Positions 8,147 to 16,119 of a stretch of 57,721 nt of DNA are shown here, piece by piece. Numbering within the stretch: the stretch's first letter is position 1; every line of letters starts with the position of its first letter. Source of the DNA: a virus. The position numbers and the translations under genes were made by a program. Below the pieces are notes generated by a model. That model did no database searches, was not told the DNA's origin, and was given only the letters and a program-made list of their open reading frames with translations. The DNA is taken from positions 1-57,721 of the IMG/VR virus record IMGVR_UViG_3300033153_005042; one strand, given 5' to 3'.

Positions 8147-8363
8147 CGTAAATAGCCTCCGTTAATTCTCCTACAGGATATAACCAATCACAACTAAAAG
8201 CATAAGGTACTCCCTTAAGAAGGTAACTTAGACCTTCTCGTTGGCTTTGGTTAACTTCTTGTACGGTTTTGTCATATTTATCCATATTACTTATCCACGA
8301 CGGGTAAGCGTCGGTATTTTTTGGTCGTATGACTAGTACTGACTCTCCCACTTCAAACTTCAT
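8139..8363 (-). CDS. KOW/SH3-like tag-family protein (TIQ subfamily)
   Basis: The product is 74 aa, a close relative of the next gene (7910-8146). It opens KFEVGESVLVIRPKNTDAY, then WISNMDKYDKTVQEV, then CDWLYPVG, and ends ELTEAIYGE. The ribosome site is AAGAGG upstream of ATG 8363. Confidence 0.8.
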   Translation of the reverse strand: MKFEVGESVLVIRPKNTDAYPSWISNMDKYDKTVQEVNQSQREGLSYLLKGVPYAFSCDWLYPVGELTEAIYGE

Positions 8364-8373
8364 AGCAAACCTC

Positions 8374-8601
8374 TTAAGTATAAATAGCTGACGCCAACTC
8401 AGTACAGTGTTTCATCCGTGAAGGGATATACCTAAGAACTTCTATACTAGTTCCAGTACTCACTGTCATTGCGTGACCGTTCGATTTTAGTATTTTGCAA
8501 GGGTGGCCAGCGTGTATCAACATTACGTGATCTCTCTCGTACCCAGCTTTTATATCTTTTAAAAACATTACGATATCGCCCTGCTTAAACTCAGTCCTCA
8601 T
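8374..8601 (-). CDS. KOW/SH3-like tag-family protein
   Basis: The product is 75 aa. It opens EFKQGDIVMFLKDIKAGYE and ends ELASAIYT. The next start is 11 nt beyond its stop and is not embedded in the tag, so the tag is kept here without serving as a start site. Confidence 0.8.
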   Translation of the reverse strand: MRTEFKQGDIVMFLKDIKAGYERDHVMLIHAGHPCKILKSNGHAMTVSTGTSIEVLRYIPSRMKHCTELASAIYT

Positions 8602-8824
8602 AAATAGCCTCTCCTAGTTCTCCTATAGGCATTAACCAGTCAGGGTGGTAGTAATACTCATCCCCTTGTAACTTGTAGTATAGTCCGTCCTTTGAGTAGA
8701 TACTCTGAATAGTTTTGTGTTTAACGTCCATAGCATTACACCACGGTAATTGATCATACTCAAGGTGCTTATTTTTCTCAGGTTTTGTCACCAATACTTT
8801 ATCACCTACTTTAAACTTACTCAT
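8591..8824 (-). CDS. KOW/SH3-like tag-family protein (TIQ subfamily)
   Basis: The product is 77 aa. ATG 8824 is embedded in the upstream tag, and the 3-codon longer frame is an artefact of that overlap. It opens SKFKVGDKVLVTKPEKN, then has MDVKHKTIQSI, YYYHPDWLMPIG and the end ELGEAIYED. Confidence 0.8.
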   Translation of the reverse strand: MSKFKVGDKVLVTKPEKNKHLEYDQLPWCNAMDVKHKTIQSIYSKDGLYYKLQGDEYYYHPDWLMPIGELGEAIYED

Positions 8825-9056
8825 AGATAGCATTTCCTAAGTCAGTAAGAGGTGTATAGTCGCTCTCGAAATCTGTAACGAAAATAGTTACAATATCTCC
8901 GCAAGATCTGTCAATAAAAAGATCATAGTCATCAGACCAAACACGTAAAGGATCTCTAAGCAGCTCTGCTGCTACCTCCTCTTTATCTATTCTGATAACC
9001 TTAACGACGTCTTTATACTTAACGTCAATATAACTGTCACCTATCCTAATCTCCAT
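8817..9056 (-). CDS. Tag-family protein (DIVKV subfamily)
   Basis: The product is 79 aa, started at the embedded ATG 9056. It opens EIRIGDSYIDVKYKDVVKVI, followed by a DPLRVW segment. This is the second subfamily pattern (G-x-IYxDxxDKDIVKV...DPxxLW), also seen in genes near 19-21 kb. It ends DLGNAIYE. Confidence 0.78.
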   Translation of the reverse strand: MEIRIGDSYIDVKYKDVVKVIRIDKEEVAAELLRDPLRVWSDDYDLFIDRSCGDIVTIFVTDFESDYTPLTDLGNAIYE

Positions 9057-9276
9057 ACAACGCCTCACCCAAACGTCCTACGGGAATTAGCCAATCTTGG
9101 TGGTAGTAGTAACCATTGTTCACTAAACCGTAATAACCGTTTAGGTAGTCTTGTACAATCTGAATAGTTTTATCATAAATGTCCATAGACTCGCACCAAC
9201 CATAGCCGTCTGTATTGTGCGAGAATTGTTTAGGTTTTCTGACCAACACTCTCTGTCCCTTCTTAAACTTATTCAT
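9046..9276 (-). CDS. KOW/SH3-like tag-family protein (TIQ subfamily)
   Basis: The product is 76 aa. It opens NKFKKGQRVLVRKPKQF, then has WCESMDIYDKTIQIV, YYHQDWLIPVG and the end RLGEALYGD. It is nearly the same arrangement as 8591-8824, consistent with tandem duplication. Confidence 0.82.
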   Translation of the reverse strand: MNKFKKGQRVLVRKPKQFSHNTDGYGWCESMDIYDKTIQIVQDYLNGYYGLVNNGYYYHQDWLIPVGRLGEALYGD

Positions 9277-9472
9277 ACAAAGCCTTAGCTAATTCTGAAG
9301 TAGCTATTTCATCAAAACTCCACCACAACACTCTTCCGTTTTTGTGTTCCACTTCAACTGCGTTAACAAACTCGGACACTACTATTCCTACTGTTCCTAT
9401 ATACGCATCGTACCGATCTTCGCCAATGTTTTTTATTACTACCGCCTTACCGCCTACTTTAAGCTTACTCAT
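9269..9472 (-). CDS. KOW/SH3-like tag-family protein (GTVG subfamily)
   Basis: The product is 67 aa. It opens SKLKVGGKAVVIKNIGEDRY and continues with YIGTVGIVV, the most KOW-like form of the family. It ends ELAKALYE, and the tag carries the next start. Confidence 0.8.
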   Translation of the reverse strand: MSKLKVGGKAVVIKNIGEDRYDAYIGTVGIVVSEFVNAVEVEHKNGRVLWWSFDEIATSELAKALYE

Positions 9473-9680
9473 AAATAGCCTTTCCTAGTTCGCTACTCCT
9501 AATATCGAGAGTTTTTAGGAAGGGTTCTTTGTGTTGCTGTCTATAGTGATCTGAATCCATACGAAATTCCAACATGCTCAAGCAGTTTTTTATGTGTGAG
9601 GTTTCCATATCACAAATTCTTATCATAACTCCTGTACGCATCTTCCATACCAAAGGGTCAAATTCTTTGTAAGCTTTCAT
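9465..9680 (-). CDS. Small protein with family tag
   Basis: The product is 71 aa. It lacks the FKVGD opening and has a Met-rich helical middle (SMLEFRMDSDHYRQQ), but it ends ELGKAIYE. It overlaps the transglycosylase stop by ATGA. Confidence 0.7.
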   Translation of the reverse strand: MKAYKEFDPLVWKMRTGVMIRICDMETSHIKNCLSMLEFRMDSDHYRQQHKEPFLKTLDIRSSELGKAIYE

Positions 9681-10243
9681 AAAAACCTGCTGACTGTTTT
9701 TAGGTACTGAAGTCTGTATTTAGGCGTAGCTGAATGGTAACACGTCCAAGCCTCAGCTCCGAACCTGCTACACCGTCTAATCTTATCTTTCAGTATGGTA
9801 TAATGTGCCTCTAGAGCATAGTCTACGTTGCCTGTTAGTAGTATTTCTACGTCCAGTCCGTAATCAATAGCAGTTTGTACGTTTATTTGAGCTATTGTCA
9901 TATCTAGCATTTCTTTTTGAGTAGTGATAGTTTGATAGCACTTGTTTTCTGTGCAATGCTCTACTACAGTAGTTTTAGTAGTTTTTGGTTTGAACGTGTT
10001 GATAGTTTTTAGTTCGCTCTCTGCGTTCAAAATAGCCAAACTTACGAACGGGTCTACACCGTAACGTTTTGCTTTGTGATAAATCATATCAGATAGTGCC
10101 ATCGCCAGCGATTTGTTCATCTTGGGCTGGAGTTTCATAACCTTACAATAAATCTTATGCTGATTGCAATTAACTTTTCCCCATGCGATGTTAGAGTTTA
10201 GTAACACCCCTGCGAAAAATAACACTATTAATAATTTTTTCAT
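9677..10243 (-). CDS. Exported SLT-type lytic transglycosylase-like protein
   Basis: The product is 188 aa. The signal peptide covers residues 1-22 (KKLLIVLFFAGVLL...AWG). Then YGVDPFVSLAILNAESEL (61-78) matches the SLT catalytic-helix pattern with Glu75 as the likely acid. A repeat-free C-terminal region contains a CSRFGAEAWTCYHSA cysteine pair. It should cleave peptidoglycan in the periplasm, either for lysis or entry. It lies among early genes rather than near the tail genes. Confidence 0.75.
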   Translation of the reverse strand: MKKLLIVLFFAGVLLNSNIAWGKVNCNQHKIYCKVMKLQPKMNKSLAMALSDMIYHKAKRYGVDPFVSLAILNAESELKTINTFKPKTTKTTVVEHCTENKCYQTITTQKEMLDMTIAQINVQTAIDYGLDVEILLTGNVDYALEAHYTILKDKIRRCSRFGAEAWTCYHSATPKYRLQYLKTVSRFL

Positions 10244-10251
10244 ACTATCTC

Positions 10252-10404
10252 CTATTTTATTGAATAGTCTCTCAACACTTTTTTGTTGTTTTTTAATCTA
10301 TCTTCAACCTTCTTTTTTGCTTTGTCTTCGTTAGCTTTTAGTGCCGCTTCAAAATCAAATTCGTCGTCTTTCGTAGTATCTTCTGTAGTATCTTTGTCAG
10401 TCAT
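10252..10404 (-). CDS. Small acidic protein
   Basis: The product is 50 aa, started at ATG 10404 with GGAGAG upstream. The first half is Asp/Glu/Thr-rich (DKDTTEDTTKDDEFDFE) and the second half is a charged helix. No family is recognised. Confidence 0.6.
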   Translation of the reverse strand: MTDKDTTEDTTKDDEFDFEAALKANEDKAKKKVEDRLKNNKKVLRDYSIK

Positions 10405-10436
10405 TAATCTCTCCTTTTGAGAATAGAGTTCCTGTG

Positions 10437-10877
10437 TCAAAAATCGTCTGGAAACACCATCATCTCCAACCCAACTTCTATACCGTCTAAATCAACAGGT
10501 AAATTTCCTGTCATTTCTTCTTCTGTGAGCTTTCTGTTCAAAGCTTTTTCTAATCTTTTTACTTGCATAGGGTCTGGCATTAATACTCTATTATCAGGTA
10601 ATGAGGAGAAGATTTTGCTAGTGTATCCACAAGAGAAGTTAGACCTATTACCGTCAGGATCAATGTGCGACCATCTTGTGAACAGTTCCGTAAATCTTTC
10701 TGAATCTGAAAACGAAATTAAAAACTTTTGTTTTTCTGTGTTGTTCATTTTTTCATACCTTTTAAAATCTCCTACCCATACAGTTAATCTACTACCTGTG
10801 CAAGACATTATGCCGCTATTGTCCAACAGTTTTGACATGCAGTGAGGACAGGTGTTATCTTTTGTTCTACTTTTCAT
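10437..10877 (-). CDS. Zinc-ribbon hypothetical protein
   Basis: The product is 146 aa. CPHC at 10-13 is followed by later cysteines (CTGS near 26), which could form a small zinc finger. The rest is unrecognised. It ends with hydrophobic and acidic residues (MMVFPDDF). It overlaps the upstream 10867 gene by 11 nt. Confidence 0.65.
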   Translation of the reverse strand: MKSRTKDNTCPHCMSKLLDNSGIMSCTGSRLTVWVGDFKRYEKMNNTEKQKFLISFSDSERFTELFTRWSHIDPDGNRSNFSCGYTSKIFSSLPDNRVLMPDPMQVKRLEKALNRKLTEEEMTGNLPVDLDGIEVGLEMMVFPDDF

Positions 10878-11061
10878 CTACTTTCTCGATCTTATACCCT
10901 TTTGATTTCAAAAAGGCGGTTATTGCTTTGAAATATGACTCTACTACCAATGATTTGTCGGTGCGTTTGAGTCCGTCAACTACTTGAGTATCTTGTGACC
11001 ACTCTCTGTGGGCTAGGTCAAACACAGTTTGTACGTCTTCTTTGGTTAAGTTGTAAATCAT
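10867..11061 (-). CDS. Small hypothetical protein
   Basis: The product is 64 aa, helical, with a basic tail (KSKGYKIEKVDEK). It is downstream of the VWA/metallopeptidase gene and probably in its operon. The function is not known. Confidence 0.65.
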   Translation of the reverse strand: MIYNLTKEDVQTVFDLAHREWSQDTQVVDGLKRTDKSLVVESYFKAITAFLKSKGYKIEKVDEK

Positions 11062-11079
11062 ATTATAACCCTTTCGACA

Positions 11080-12375
11080 TTAATTGTCCAGTTTTTTCTT
11101 CACTGTTACTGTTGTTCTAGCTCCCCATTCGTATTGAGGCTGCGACCCACTCTCTAAACAAGCCCAAAGAACTGGTACTTTTGGTTTCTTTACTGCATCT
11201 ACGTCCCAATTCTCCATATCAGAAAACATAATAATTCCGTCAACTTCTAATTCCTTAGCCTTATTGAAAGGTGGTGCGAAAGCTGTTCCTCCTCGACCTT
11301 TGGCTTTCTGTAACTTATTGCCCTTTTCCATTCTGTACGTGTTGTGTACTTGAGTGTCGAAGTCAATAATGTATAGTACTACGTCTTGTTTAGTGATATT
11401 GTAAAGCTCTGCGCCAAATTGTCCTAGCTCTTCGTCACTGACGCTGCCAGAAGCGTCTACCATACACGCTAAGGTAAGTCTTTGATATGTAGTATTCCCA
11501 GAGTACATCGTCCCGTAGCGACGATTTCTGCGCTTTCTAGAGGGTTCTACCACAATCTCAGCAGTCCTAGCTACAAATCTACGTAAATCTGATTTCCAGT
11601 CTCTAGGCTTGTAGTGTAATGCTTCTATTGCTGCCAACACGTCGCCAGATATATTACCAGCTTCTCTACCTCCTACAGCCTCTACTGCTTTCCCTACCAC
11701 TTGTTTGATTTTTTCAGTGATATACTCTGGATCGTTACTTCCTTTTTGCCATATCGAATGATCGTCTATTGTCTGTCCACCAGATTTTTTATCTTCTGGT
11801 TGTTCTTTCTCCAACTTCTTGATGATATCATAGTAATACTCAGTGCTTTTTAAGTTTTCTACTTTGATGCCATACTGTTTAGCTTCTTTTTTCAAATCTT
11901 TTACAAGGCAAGGTCTTGATATAACAACTTTACCATCATCACCTTTGACTGCGTTTCCGTCTTTATCAAAAATCTTAAACTTTTGCGGTAAGTTAGGTAA
12001 ATATTCATTGATAGCGTGATCTCCTGCCACGTTCAATCTACCAGCGTTCTTATTGGCTTCTATTTTATCCTCAAAAGTCATATCCTCCCATTTTGTTTTG
12101 TAGGTGGAAGGTTCTAACTCTGCGAACCTTGCAAAATGGTTATATATAACGTGTCCGCACTCATGTTTTAGGATGTCTACTTGTGCAGCTAACGTTAGGT
12201 CTTTCCAAAAATGAGGGTTAACCACTAAGTTGACTGTTTCATTGACATACACACCGATAGTTGGGATATTGTAGTCATATTGCCTAGTCATATTAAGTAG
12301 TAAGCTGGCGAAAAATGGTTCTGTGTGAACTAGTTCCATCATTGAACGTTCTAGTATGTTTTCTGAATATTCCAT
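11080..12375 (-). CDS. Metallopeptidase-VWA protein, partner of MoxR ATPase (DUF2201-like)
   Basis: The product is 431 aa from ATG 12375. HECGH (71-75) is an HExxH zinc site in the DUF2201-type N-terminal domain. Around residue 310, MVDASGSVSDEEL is a von Willebrand A metal site (DxSxS). Near the C-terminus, GRGGTAFAPP and IMFSDME complete the VWA fold. It is encoded immediately downstream of the MoxR-type ATPase. Such pairs act together to remodel or activate protein complexes; the phage target is unknown. A sigma-54-type promoter lies at 12434-12450. Confidence 0.85.
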   Translation of the reverse strand: MEYSENILERSMMELVHTEPFFASLLLNMTRQYDYNIPTIGVYVNETVNLVVNPHFWKDLTLAAQVDILKHECGHVIYNHFARFAELEPSTYKTKWEDMTFEDKIEANKNAGRLNVAGDHAINEYLPNLPQKFKIFDKDGNAVKGDDGKVVISRPCLVKDLKKEAKQYGIKVENLKSTEYYYDIIKKLEKEQPEDKKSGGQTIDDHSIWQKGSNDPEYITEKIKQVVGKAVEAVGGREAGNISGDVLAAIEALHYKPRDWKSDLRRFVARTAEIVVEPSRKRRNRRYGTMYSGNTTYQRLTLACMVDASGSVSDEELGQFGAELYNITKQDVVLYIIDFDTQVHNTYRMEKGNKLQKAKGRGGTAFAPPFNKAKELEVDGIIMFSDMENWDVDAVKKPKVPVLWACLESGSQPQYEWGARTTVTVKKKLDN

Positions 12376-12405
12376 CAATAACCCTTTCGTTGTTTGTTGT
12401 TGATA

Positions 12406-12423
12406 CGGGAGGCAAACCTCCCG
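12406..12423 (-). other. GC-rich hairpin at a predicted transcript 5' end
   Basis: A perfect 7-bp stem, CGGGAGG-caaa-CCTCCCG, starts at the predicted transcription start of the promoter at 12434-12450. The RNA would begin with the stem-loop. No U-run follows on the minus strand, so it is not an obvious terminator. Confidence 0.5.
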
Positions 12424-12433
12424 TCAATACTTA

Positions 12434-12450
12434 TGCAAGTATTATACCTT
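12434..12450 (-). promoter_or_regulatory. Sigma-54-type promoter (weaker match)
   Basis: On the minus strand this reads AAGGTATAATACTTGCA. GG and GC are separated by exactly 10 nt. It overlaps the end of the MoxR gene and lies about 60 nt before the VWA gene. Confidence 0.6.
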
Positions 12451-13533
12451 TCCTCTAGCCTTAAGAATAATATCTTTTAGTTGAGAATCAGCGTCTAACG
12501 ACTTTCTAAACACGTCGTTGTAGTAAAGCTCTTTGATATTAGCGAACATCATTTCCACGGGTATTGCTTTTAAGAATTTGGTTAAGTTGTTGCCTTCTGC
12601 TTTAGTCAGAGCCTTGGTTCGTTTTTTTGCGTGTCGTAGTAAGTTGTCGCACGTAGCCTTTAAAATGTCGCCTCGGTTATCCTTAGGGTCTGAATATTGT
12701 TTGATTTTTTTCTCAATCTTACTGAACTCTTTTAAAATTTGAGTAGCTTTAAAAGGTCTGTCTGCTGATTTTCTAGCCTCCATGAAGGCGATGGCGGCAG
12801 TGCTTCCAACAATACCTATAGAAAGCTCTTGTAATATGTTTATAGGAGTCTTAACTTTAATTAGTCTGTCGACAAATTCATAAGATCTAGCCGAAGGTTT
12901 GATCTCCAAAGAGAAATCATCTCCTTTACTGGATAGCATCTCTGGTTGATCTCTAATAAAATCTACGATATCAGAATCAAATCCAGTGCTTGTTGCGTGG
13001 TCTAAAAACTCTGATACAGTGGGAGCTAACTTAATGTGACAGAACCTGTCCAAGAAGGCTGCGTCACCGATATCAGTTACGATATATTCTTCAGTATTAG
13101 GATTACAAGCTCCTACAACTACCCAACCTTTAGGTAATTCGTACTCATGAATCCTTTTGTCTAATACTAGTTGGAAAGCTGCTTGCAAAACGTCACGTCT
13201 AGCTCTGTTGATCTCATCTAAGAACAAAATACCACAACTATCAGGATCAGTCGGCAACCAACTAGGTCGCATGAACTTGGTGGCGACGTTGTTACCCTTC
13301 TCATCCTTTTCGAAGTCAGCTAAACCTAATAAATCACCTACTTCCATGTTACCTAACCTAAGGTCAATAAAACCGAAAGATTGTTTACCTGTTTTGGGGT
13401 GATCGTACGTCATTTCTTGTGATACTTGTTTAACTGATTGCGACTTACCTACTCCATGCCTACCCCAAATAAGAGTTGGGATATTAGCTTCGAATAAAAA
13501 TGGTAGTGCGTTCTTCATTGATTTGATTTGCAT
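12442..13533 (-). CDS. MoxR-type AAA+ ATPase
   Basis: The product is 363 aa. Walker A is GRHGVGKS (24-31), Walker B is ILFLDEINR (102-110), and the sensor-like GACNPN follows near 145. The layout matches MoxR/RavA-type ATPases. The adjacent VWA-metallopeptidase gene is the standard partner, so the two probably form a chaperone-like complex. It has its own sigma-54-type promoter at 13584-13600. Confidence 0.9.
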   Translation of the reverse strand: MQIKSMKNALPFLFEANIPTLIWGRHGVGKSQSVKQVSQEMTYDHPKTGKQSFGFIDLRLGNMEVGDLLGLADFEKDEKGNNVATKFMRPSWLPTDPDSCGILFLDEINRARRDVLQAAFQLVLDKRIHEYELPKGWVVVGACNPNTEEYIVTDIGDAAFLDRFCHIKLAPTVSEFLDHATSTGFDSDIVDFIRDQPEMLSSKGDDFSLEIKPSARSYEFVDRLIKVKTPINILQELSIGIVGSTAAIAFMEARKSADRPFKATQILKEFSKIEKKIKQYSDPKDNRGDILKATCDNLLRHAKKRTKALTKAEGNNLTKFLKAIPVEMMFANIKELYYNDVFRKSLDADSQLKDIILKARGKV

Positions 13534-13583
13534 GAGTAACCTTTCAAGTTAGTTATGAGCTTATTGCTCTTGTATATATTATA

Positions 13584-13600
13584 TGCAGTTATTATGCCAG
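13584..13600 (-). promoter_or_regulatory. Sigma-54-type promoter
   Basis: On the minus strand this reads CTGGCATAATAACTGCA, with GG-N10-GC. It lies about 50 nt upstream of the MoxR start. Confidence 0.7.
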
Positions 13601-13603
13601 TTA

Positions 13604-14464
13604 TTACTTCTTAATGATATTGTCCCACCTTTTTAAGTCTGTTGCTGGAACAATTCCGCAACCCTCAAATAATTGAGCTAACTGTCTTATAGAACTTTTA
13701 CGGGTACGGTACAAACCGTTCAATAAGCTGTCTAATACTACTACGTCTGATATACCGAAGTCTGTGTAAGGCGTTCGTACCAATTCTTGGTATAACTTAC
13801 ACATAGTGGAGTTCTTTGCTACTACTACTCCGTACAAATACTCGCACACAAACGCTCGTTTTTCTGCGGTACTTAACCATACTATATGTGACTTCAAAGA
13901 ACCTGAACGGAACGTTCTGTAGCGTACGTCGTACGTATCTCTAATATTGTTATTACTTACTAAAGTACTATCTAACTTTTCTCTGAAATACTTGTCGGGC
14001 GACTTTCCTCCCTTACGATAATTTATCGAACTTTCTCTCAGCGTGTTTTTAGATGTCCTTAATAATTTTATTGTAAGAAGTATCGGTTTCGGGGTCGAAT
14101 GTTTATAAATATCTAACAACTTTACCAAGTCCATATCAGCTTTTGAAAAGATTTTGGTTTGTTTGCCTTCGTCGTCCGTAACCTGCAACTCAAAAGTTTC
14201 AGGCAGTCCTTCATAAGTGTAAGGAGCGTTAACATGAAAATGAGGGACTATTGTAGTGAAAAGTCCTAATAACTTAGTATTACCGTGAAGCAATTCCACT
14301 TCAATATCAGCTAGGTCTTTTGTGATTATTTTAGCGCAGTATAAAACTCCGTAATAAGAGTTCTCAGGCACTAAGCTAATTTTTGCTGTAATTTCTTCAG
14401 GAGCGTTTCTTATGTTGTCGCTGTCGCTGTCGTAGTATAACCCTAAAATTTCTCGTAAGTCCAT
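13604..14464 (-). CDS. Hypothetical protein
   Basis: The product is 286 aa. It has an acidic N-terminus (YYDSDSDNIRN), a beta-rich first half and a helical second half with LSTAEKRAFVCEYLYG. No catalytic motif is recognised. AGGAG lies 6 nt before ATG. Its sigma-54-type promoter ends only about 12 nt upstream of the start, giving a very short leader. Confidence 0.7.
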   Translation of the reverse strand: MDLREILGLYYDSDSDNIRNAPEEITAKISLVPENSYYGVLYCAKIITKDLADIEVELLHGNTKLLGLFTTIVPHFHVNAPYTYEGLPETFELQVTDDEGKQTKIFSKADMDLVKLLDIYKHSTPKPILLTIKLLRTSKNTLRESSINYRKGGKSPDKYFREKLDSTLVSNNNIRDTYDVRYRTFRSGSLKSHIVWLSTAEKRAFVCEYLYGVVVAKNSTMCKLYQELVRTPYTDFGISDVVVLDSLLNGLYRTRKSSIRQLAQLFEGCGIVPATDLKRWDNIIKK

Positions 14465-14483
14465 AATAATCTCCTATCTTATA

Positions 14484-14741
14484 TTATGCAAGGTCTATGC
14501 CATCGAAAGTATCAACTGAAGTCATATTTACTGAAGGTTCTACTACGTATTCATTCATAGTTATACTAACTGAGATTACTTTAATTATCTGTACTGTAGC
14601 TGGCATGTTAGTTATACCTAATATGACCGATAAATCCCTTACGTAAGTTCTAGCTCCGCTCAAAGAAACGAACGCCTCCAAAAACACTCCGTCTCCTTTG
14701 ACTACGTACTCAACTGTTTTGTTTTTATTTTCCGTTGTCAC
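14484..14741 (-). CDS. Hypothetical protein, GTG start
   Basis: The product is 85 aa. The start codon is GTG, with GGTGAG upstream. It is beta-rich and ends SVDTFDGIDLA, without the family tag. It lies alone between two sigma-54-type promoters. Confidence 0.65.
   Translation of the reverse strand: MTTENKNKTVEYVVKGDGVFLEAFVSLSGARTYVRDLSVILGITNMPATVQIIKVISVSITMNEYVVEPSVNMTSVDTFDGIDLA
14487..14503 (-). promoter_or_regulatory. Sigma-54-type promoter
   Basis: On the minus strand this reads ATGGCATAGACCTTGCA. It overlaps the last codons of the gene at 14484-14741 and serves 13604-14464. Confidence 0.7.
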
Positions 14742-14791
14742 CTTCTCACCTTTATCATCACGCTCAGTTTTGAGTGCTTATTAAGTATTAA

Positions 14792-14808
14792 TGCAAGTCT
14801 CATACCAA
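14792..14808 (-). promoter_or_regulatory. Sigma-54-type promoter
   Basis: On the minus strand this reads TTGGTATGAGACTTGCA, about 50 nt upstream of GTG 14741. It overlaps the end of the gene at 14800. A small hairpin (CACTCA/TGAGCG) follows it. Confidence 0.7.
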
Positions 14809-15072
14809 CTCACCGTAAATAGCCTTTCCTAGTTCTGAGTCATATATAGCTAAGAAGTCTGAACTACACACAACCTTAGTACACTCTAACCGAATTGAGT
14901 AATCACTCCCGTAATATAACATCCCTGCTTTCGATACGCACAAATGATTGTAAGTGAGGCCTAAGAATCTATTTTTAGTGTTTTGTTTTAGGTTAGGACA
15001 CAGTATGTCTATAATCTTTTCTTTGTCCTCTTCTTTAATGTCAAAAACCATCAGTTCATAGTGATTAGTCAT
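14800..15072 (-). CDS. Small protein with family tag
   Basis: The product is 90 aa, opening NHYELMVFDIKEEDKEKI rather than FKVGD. It contains GMLYYGSDYSIRLEC and ends ELGKAIYGELV. No start is embedded here: the following gene has its own promoter, so the tag is kept for the protein. It starts inside the upstream gene's tag. Confidence 0.75.
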   Translation of the reverse strand: MTNHYELMVFDIKEEDKEKIIDILCPNLKQNTKNRFLGLTYNHLCVSKAGMLYYGSDYSIRLECTKVVCSSDFLAIYDSELGKAIYGELV

Positions 15073-15364
15073 AAATAACCTTTGGCAATTCTTGTTGTAC
15101 TATTTTTGTACACTCCGTAGTAATCCTATTCTCGTAATAATTAGAGTAAGTTGACTTACCTTTTAATGATACGTACTCAATGGTATATAACCAATCGTAT
15201 ACTGATCTTACAGGTGCTTTTACTTTACTTCTACTACTCTTTTGTAACATTGTTTTAAACTCTTTGTCAACTATTTTAAACAGTTTGTTTTTTTCGTCTT
15301 GTACAAAATAGTCTCCAACTTTGTATAACGCTTTAGTTTGTTCTTTCTGGGTGTTATTATTCAT
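15065..15364 (-). CDS. Tag-family protein
   Basis: The product is 99 aa. After a polar N-terminus it has YKVGDYFVQDEKNKLFKI, the family opening displaced by about 15 residues. It ends ELPKVIYD, a variant tag. AGAGG lies upstream of ATG. Confidence 0.75.
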   Translation of the reverse strand: MNNNTQKEQTKALYKVGDYFVQDEKNKLFKIVDKEFKTMLQKSSRSKVKAPVRSVYDWLYTIEYVSLKGKSTYSNYYENRITTECTKIVQQELPKVIYD

Positions 15365-15385
15365 AGTATTTCCTCTACCTTAAGT

Positions 15386-15583
15386 TTAATGTACTGTAGC
15401 TGGCTCATAGCTATCAAAATCGAAAATATCTGACATTTTTACTTCAATCTGACACTCTACTTCTTCTAACTCAGTTCTATAGTTTTCAATGTCAGAGCCT
15501 TCGGCCTCTATTAACAGATAGTTAATATCTTCAGCTCTCTGTTGTAGTGAAGCTAGCTCAATTTGTAATTCCTCTAAAATCAT
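15386..15583 (-). CDS. Small coiled-coil protein
   Basis: The product is 65 aa from ATG 15583, which has GGAG 5 nt upstream. A longer open frame begins in the upstream gene's tag, but the sigma-54-type promoter at 15631-15647 lies inside that extension. LEELQIELASLQQRAEDIN is a heptad-like helix. The C-terminus is acidic. Confidence 0.7.
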   Translation of the reverse strand: MILEELQIELASLQQRAEDINYLLIEAEGSDIENYRTELEEVECQIEVKMSDIFDFDSYEPATVH

Positions 15584-15630
15584 AATATCTCCAAAAAGTA
15601 AGGTAGCTTTATTACTACTGTTATTATATA

Positions 15631-15647
15631 TGCAACGTTCGTGCCAA
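15631..15647 (-). promoter_or_regulatory. Sigma-54 promoter, near-perfect consensus
   Basis: On the minus strand this reads TTGGCACGAACGTTGCA, matching the published sigma-54 consensus TGGCACG-N4-TTGC(A/T) at every defined base. It lies about 50 nt upstream of ATG 15583. Confidence 0.85.
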
Positions 15648-15914
15648 CTACTCTCCATAAATAACATCAGTTAACTCTGAGGCATGGATCAACCAATTAC
15701 AGCTGAACCAAAAGTCAAAATTGCGTGGGTGTTTGGTGTTAGCTGTTCTACAAAAACGTACGGAGTTGCGCTTGACCAGCTCGGTGTGTCCAATTGTTTG
15801 TATAGTGTTGTGGTACCCATCCATATCTTTATTCCACACAGGCTCCAACCAAGAGTTATGAATTGGTTTGCGTACTAGTACTCTATCTCCAACTTTGTAT
15901 AACGCTTTAGGCAT
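15648..15914 (-). CDS. KOW/SH3-like tag-family protein (TIQ subfamily)
   Basis: The product is 88 aa from ATG 15914, with GGGAGCGAGG upstream. It opens PKALYKVGDRVLVRKP, then has WNKDMDGYHNTIQTI, FWFSCNWLIHAS and the end ELTDVIYGE. Confidence 0.8.
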   Translation of the reverse strand: MPKALYKVGDRVLVRKPIHNSWLEPVWNKDMDGYHNTIQTIGHTELVKRNSVRFCRTANTKHPRNFDFWFSCNWLIHASELTDVIYGE

Positions 15915-16119
15915 CCTCGCTCCCATCAGTGCTTGTGTCAGACTTAGCTTTTAGCTCGCCTAACAAGGCTCTAATTCTCTCTAAGCTTTCTTGTACTCTC
16001 CGCTGTCTGGTAGGAAAGTCGTCACCTCTATCTATCTTTACTGGATCTCGTTTCCTTACTAGTAGTTCCTTCTCTGTGACTTTTCGTTTGTATTCTTCCA
16101 AGCTCACTACGTTTGACAT
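15907..16119 (-). CDS. Small charged protein
   Basis: The product is 70 aa from ATG 16119 (GAGG upstream), opening SNVVSLEEYKRKVTEKELL, a basic amphipathic helix. It ends without the tag (STDGSEDA). It overlaps the next upstream gene by 92 nt in another frame. Confidence 0.6.
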   Translation of the reverse strand: MSNVVSLEEYKRKVTEKELLVRKRDPVKIDRGDDFPTRQRRVQESLERIRALLGELKAKSDTSTDGSEDA

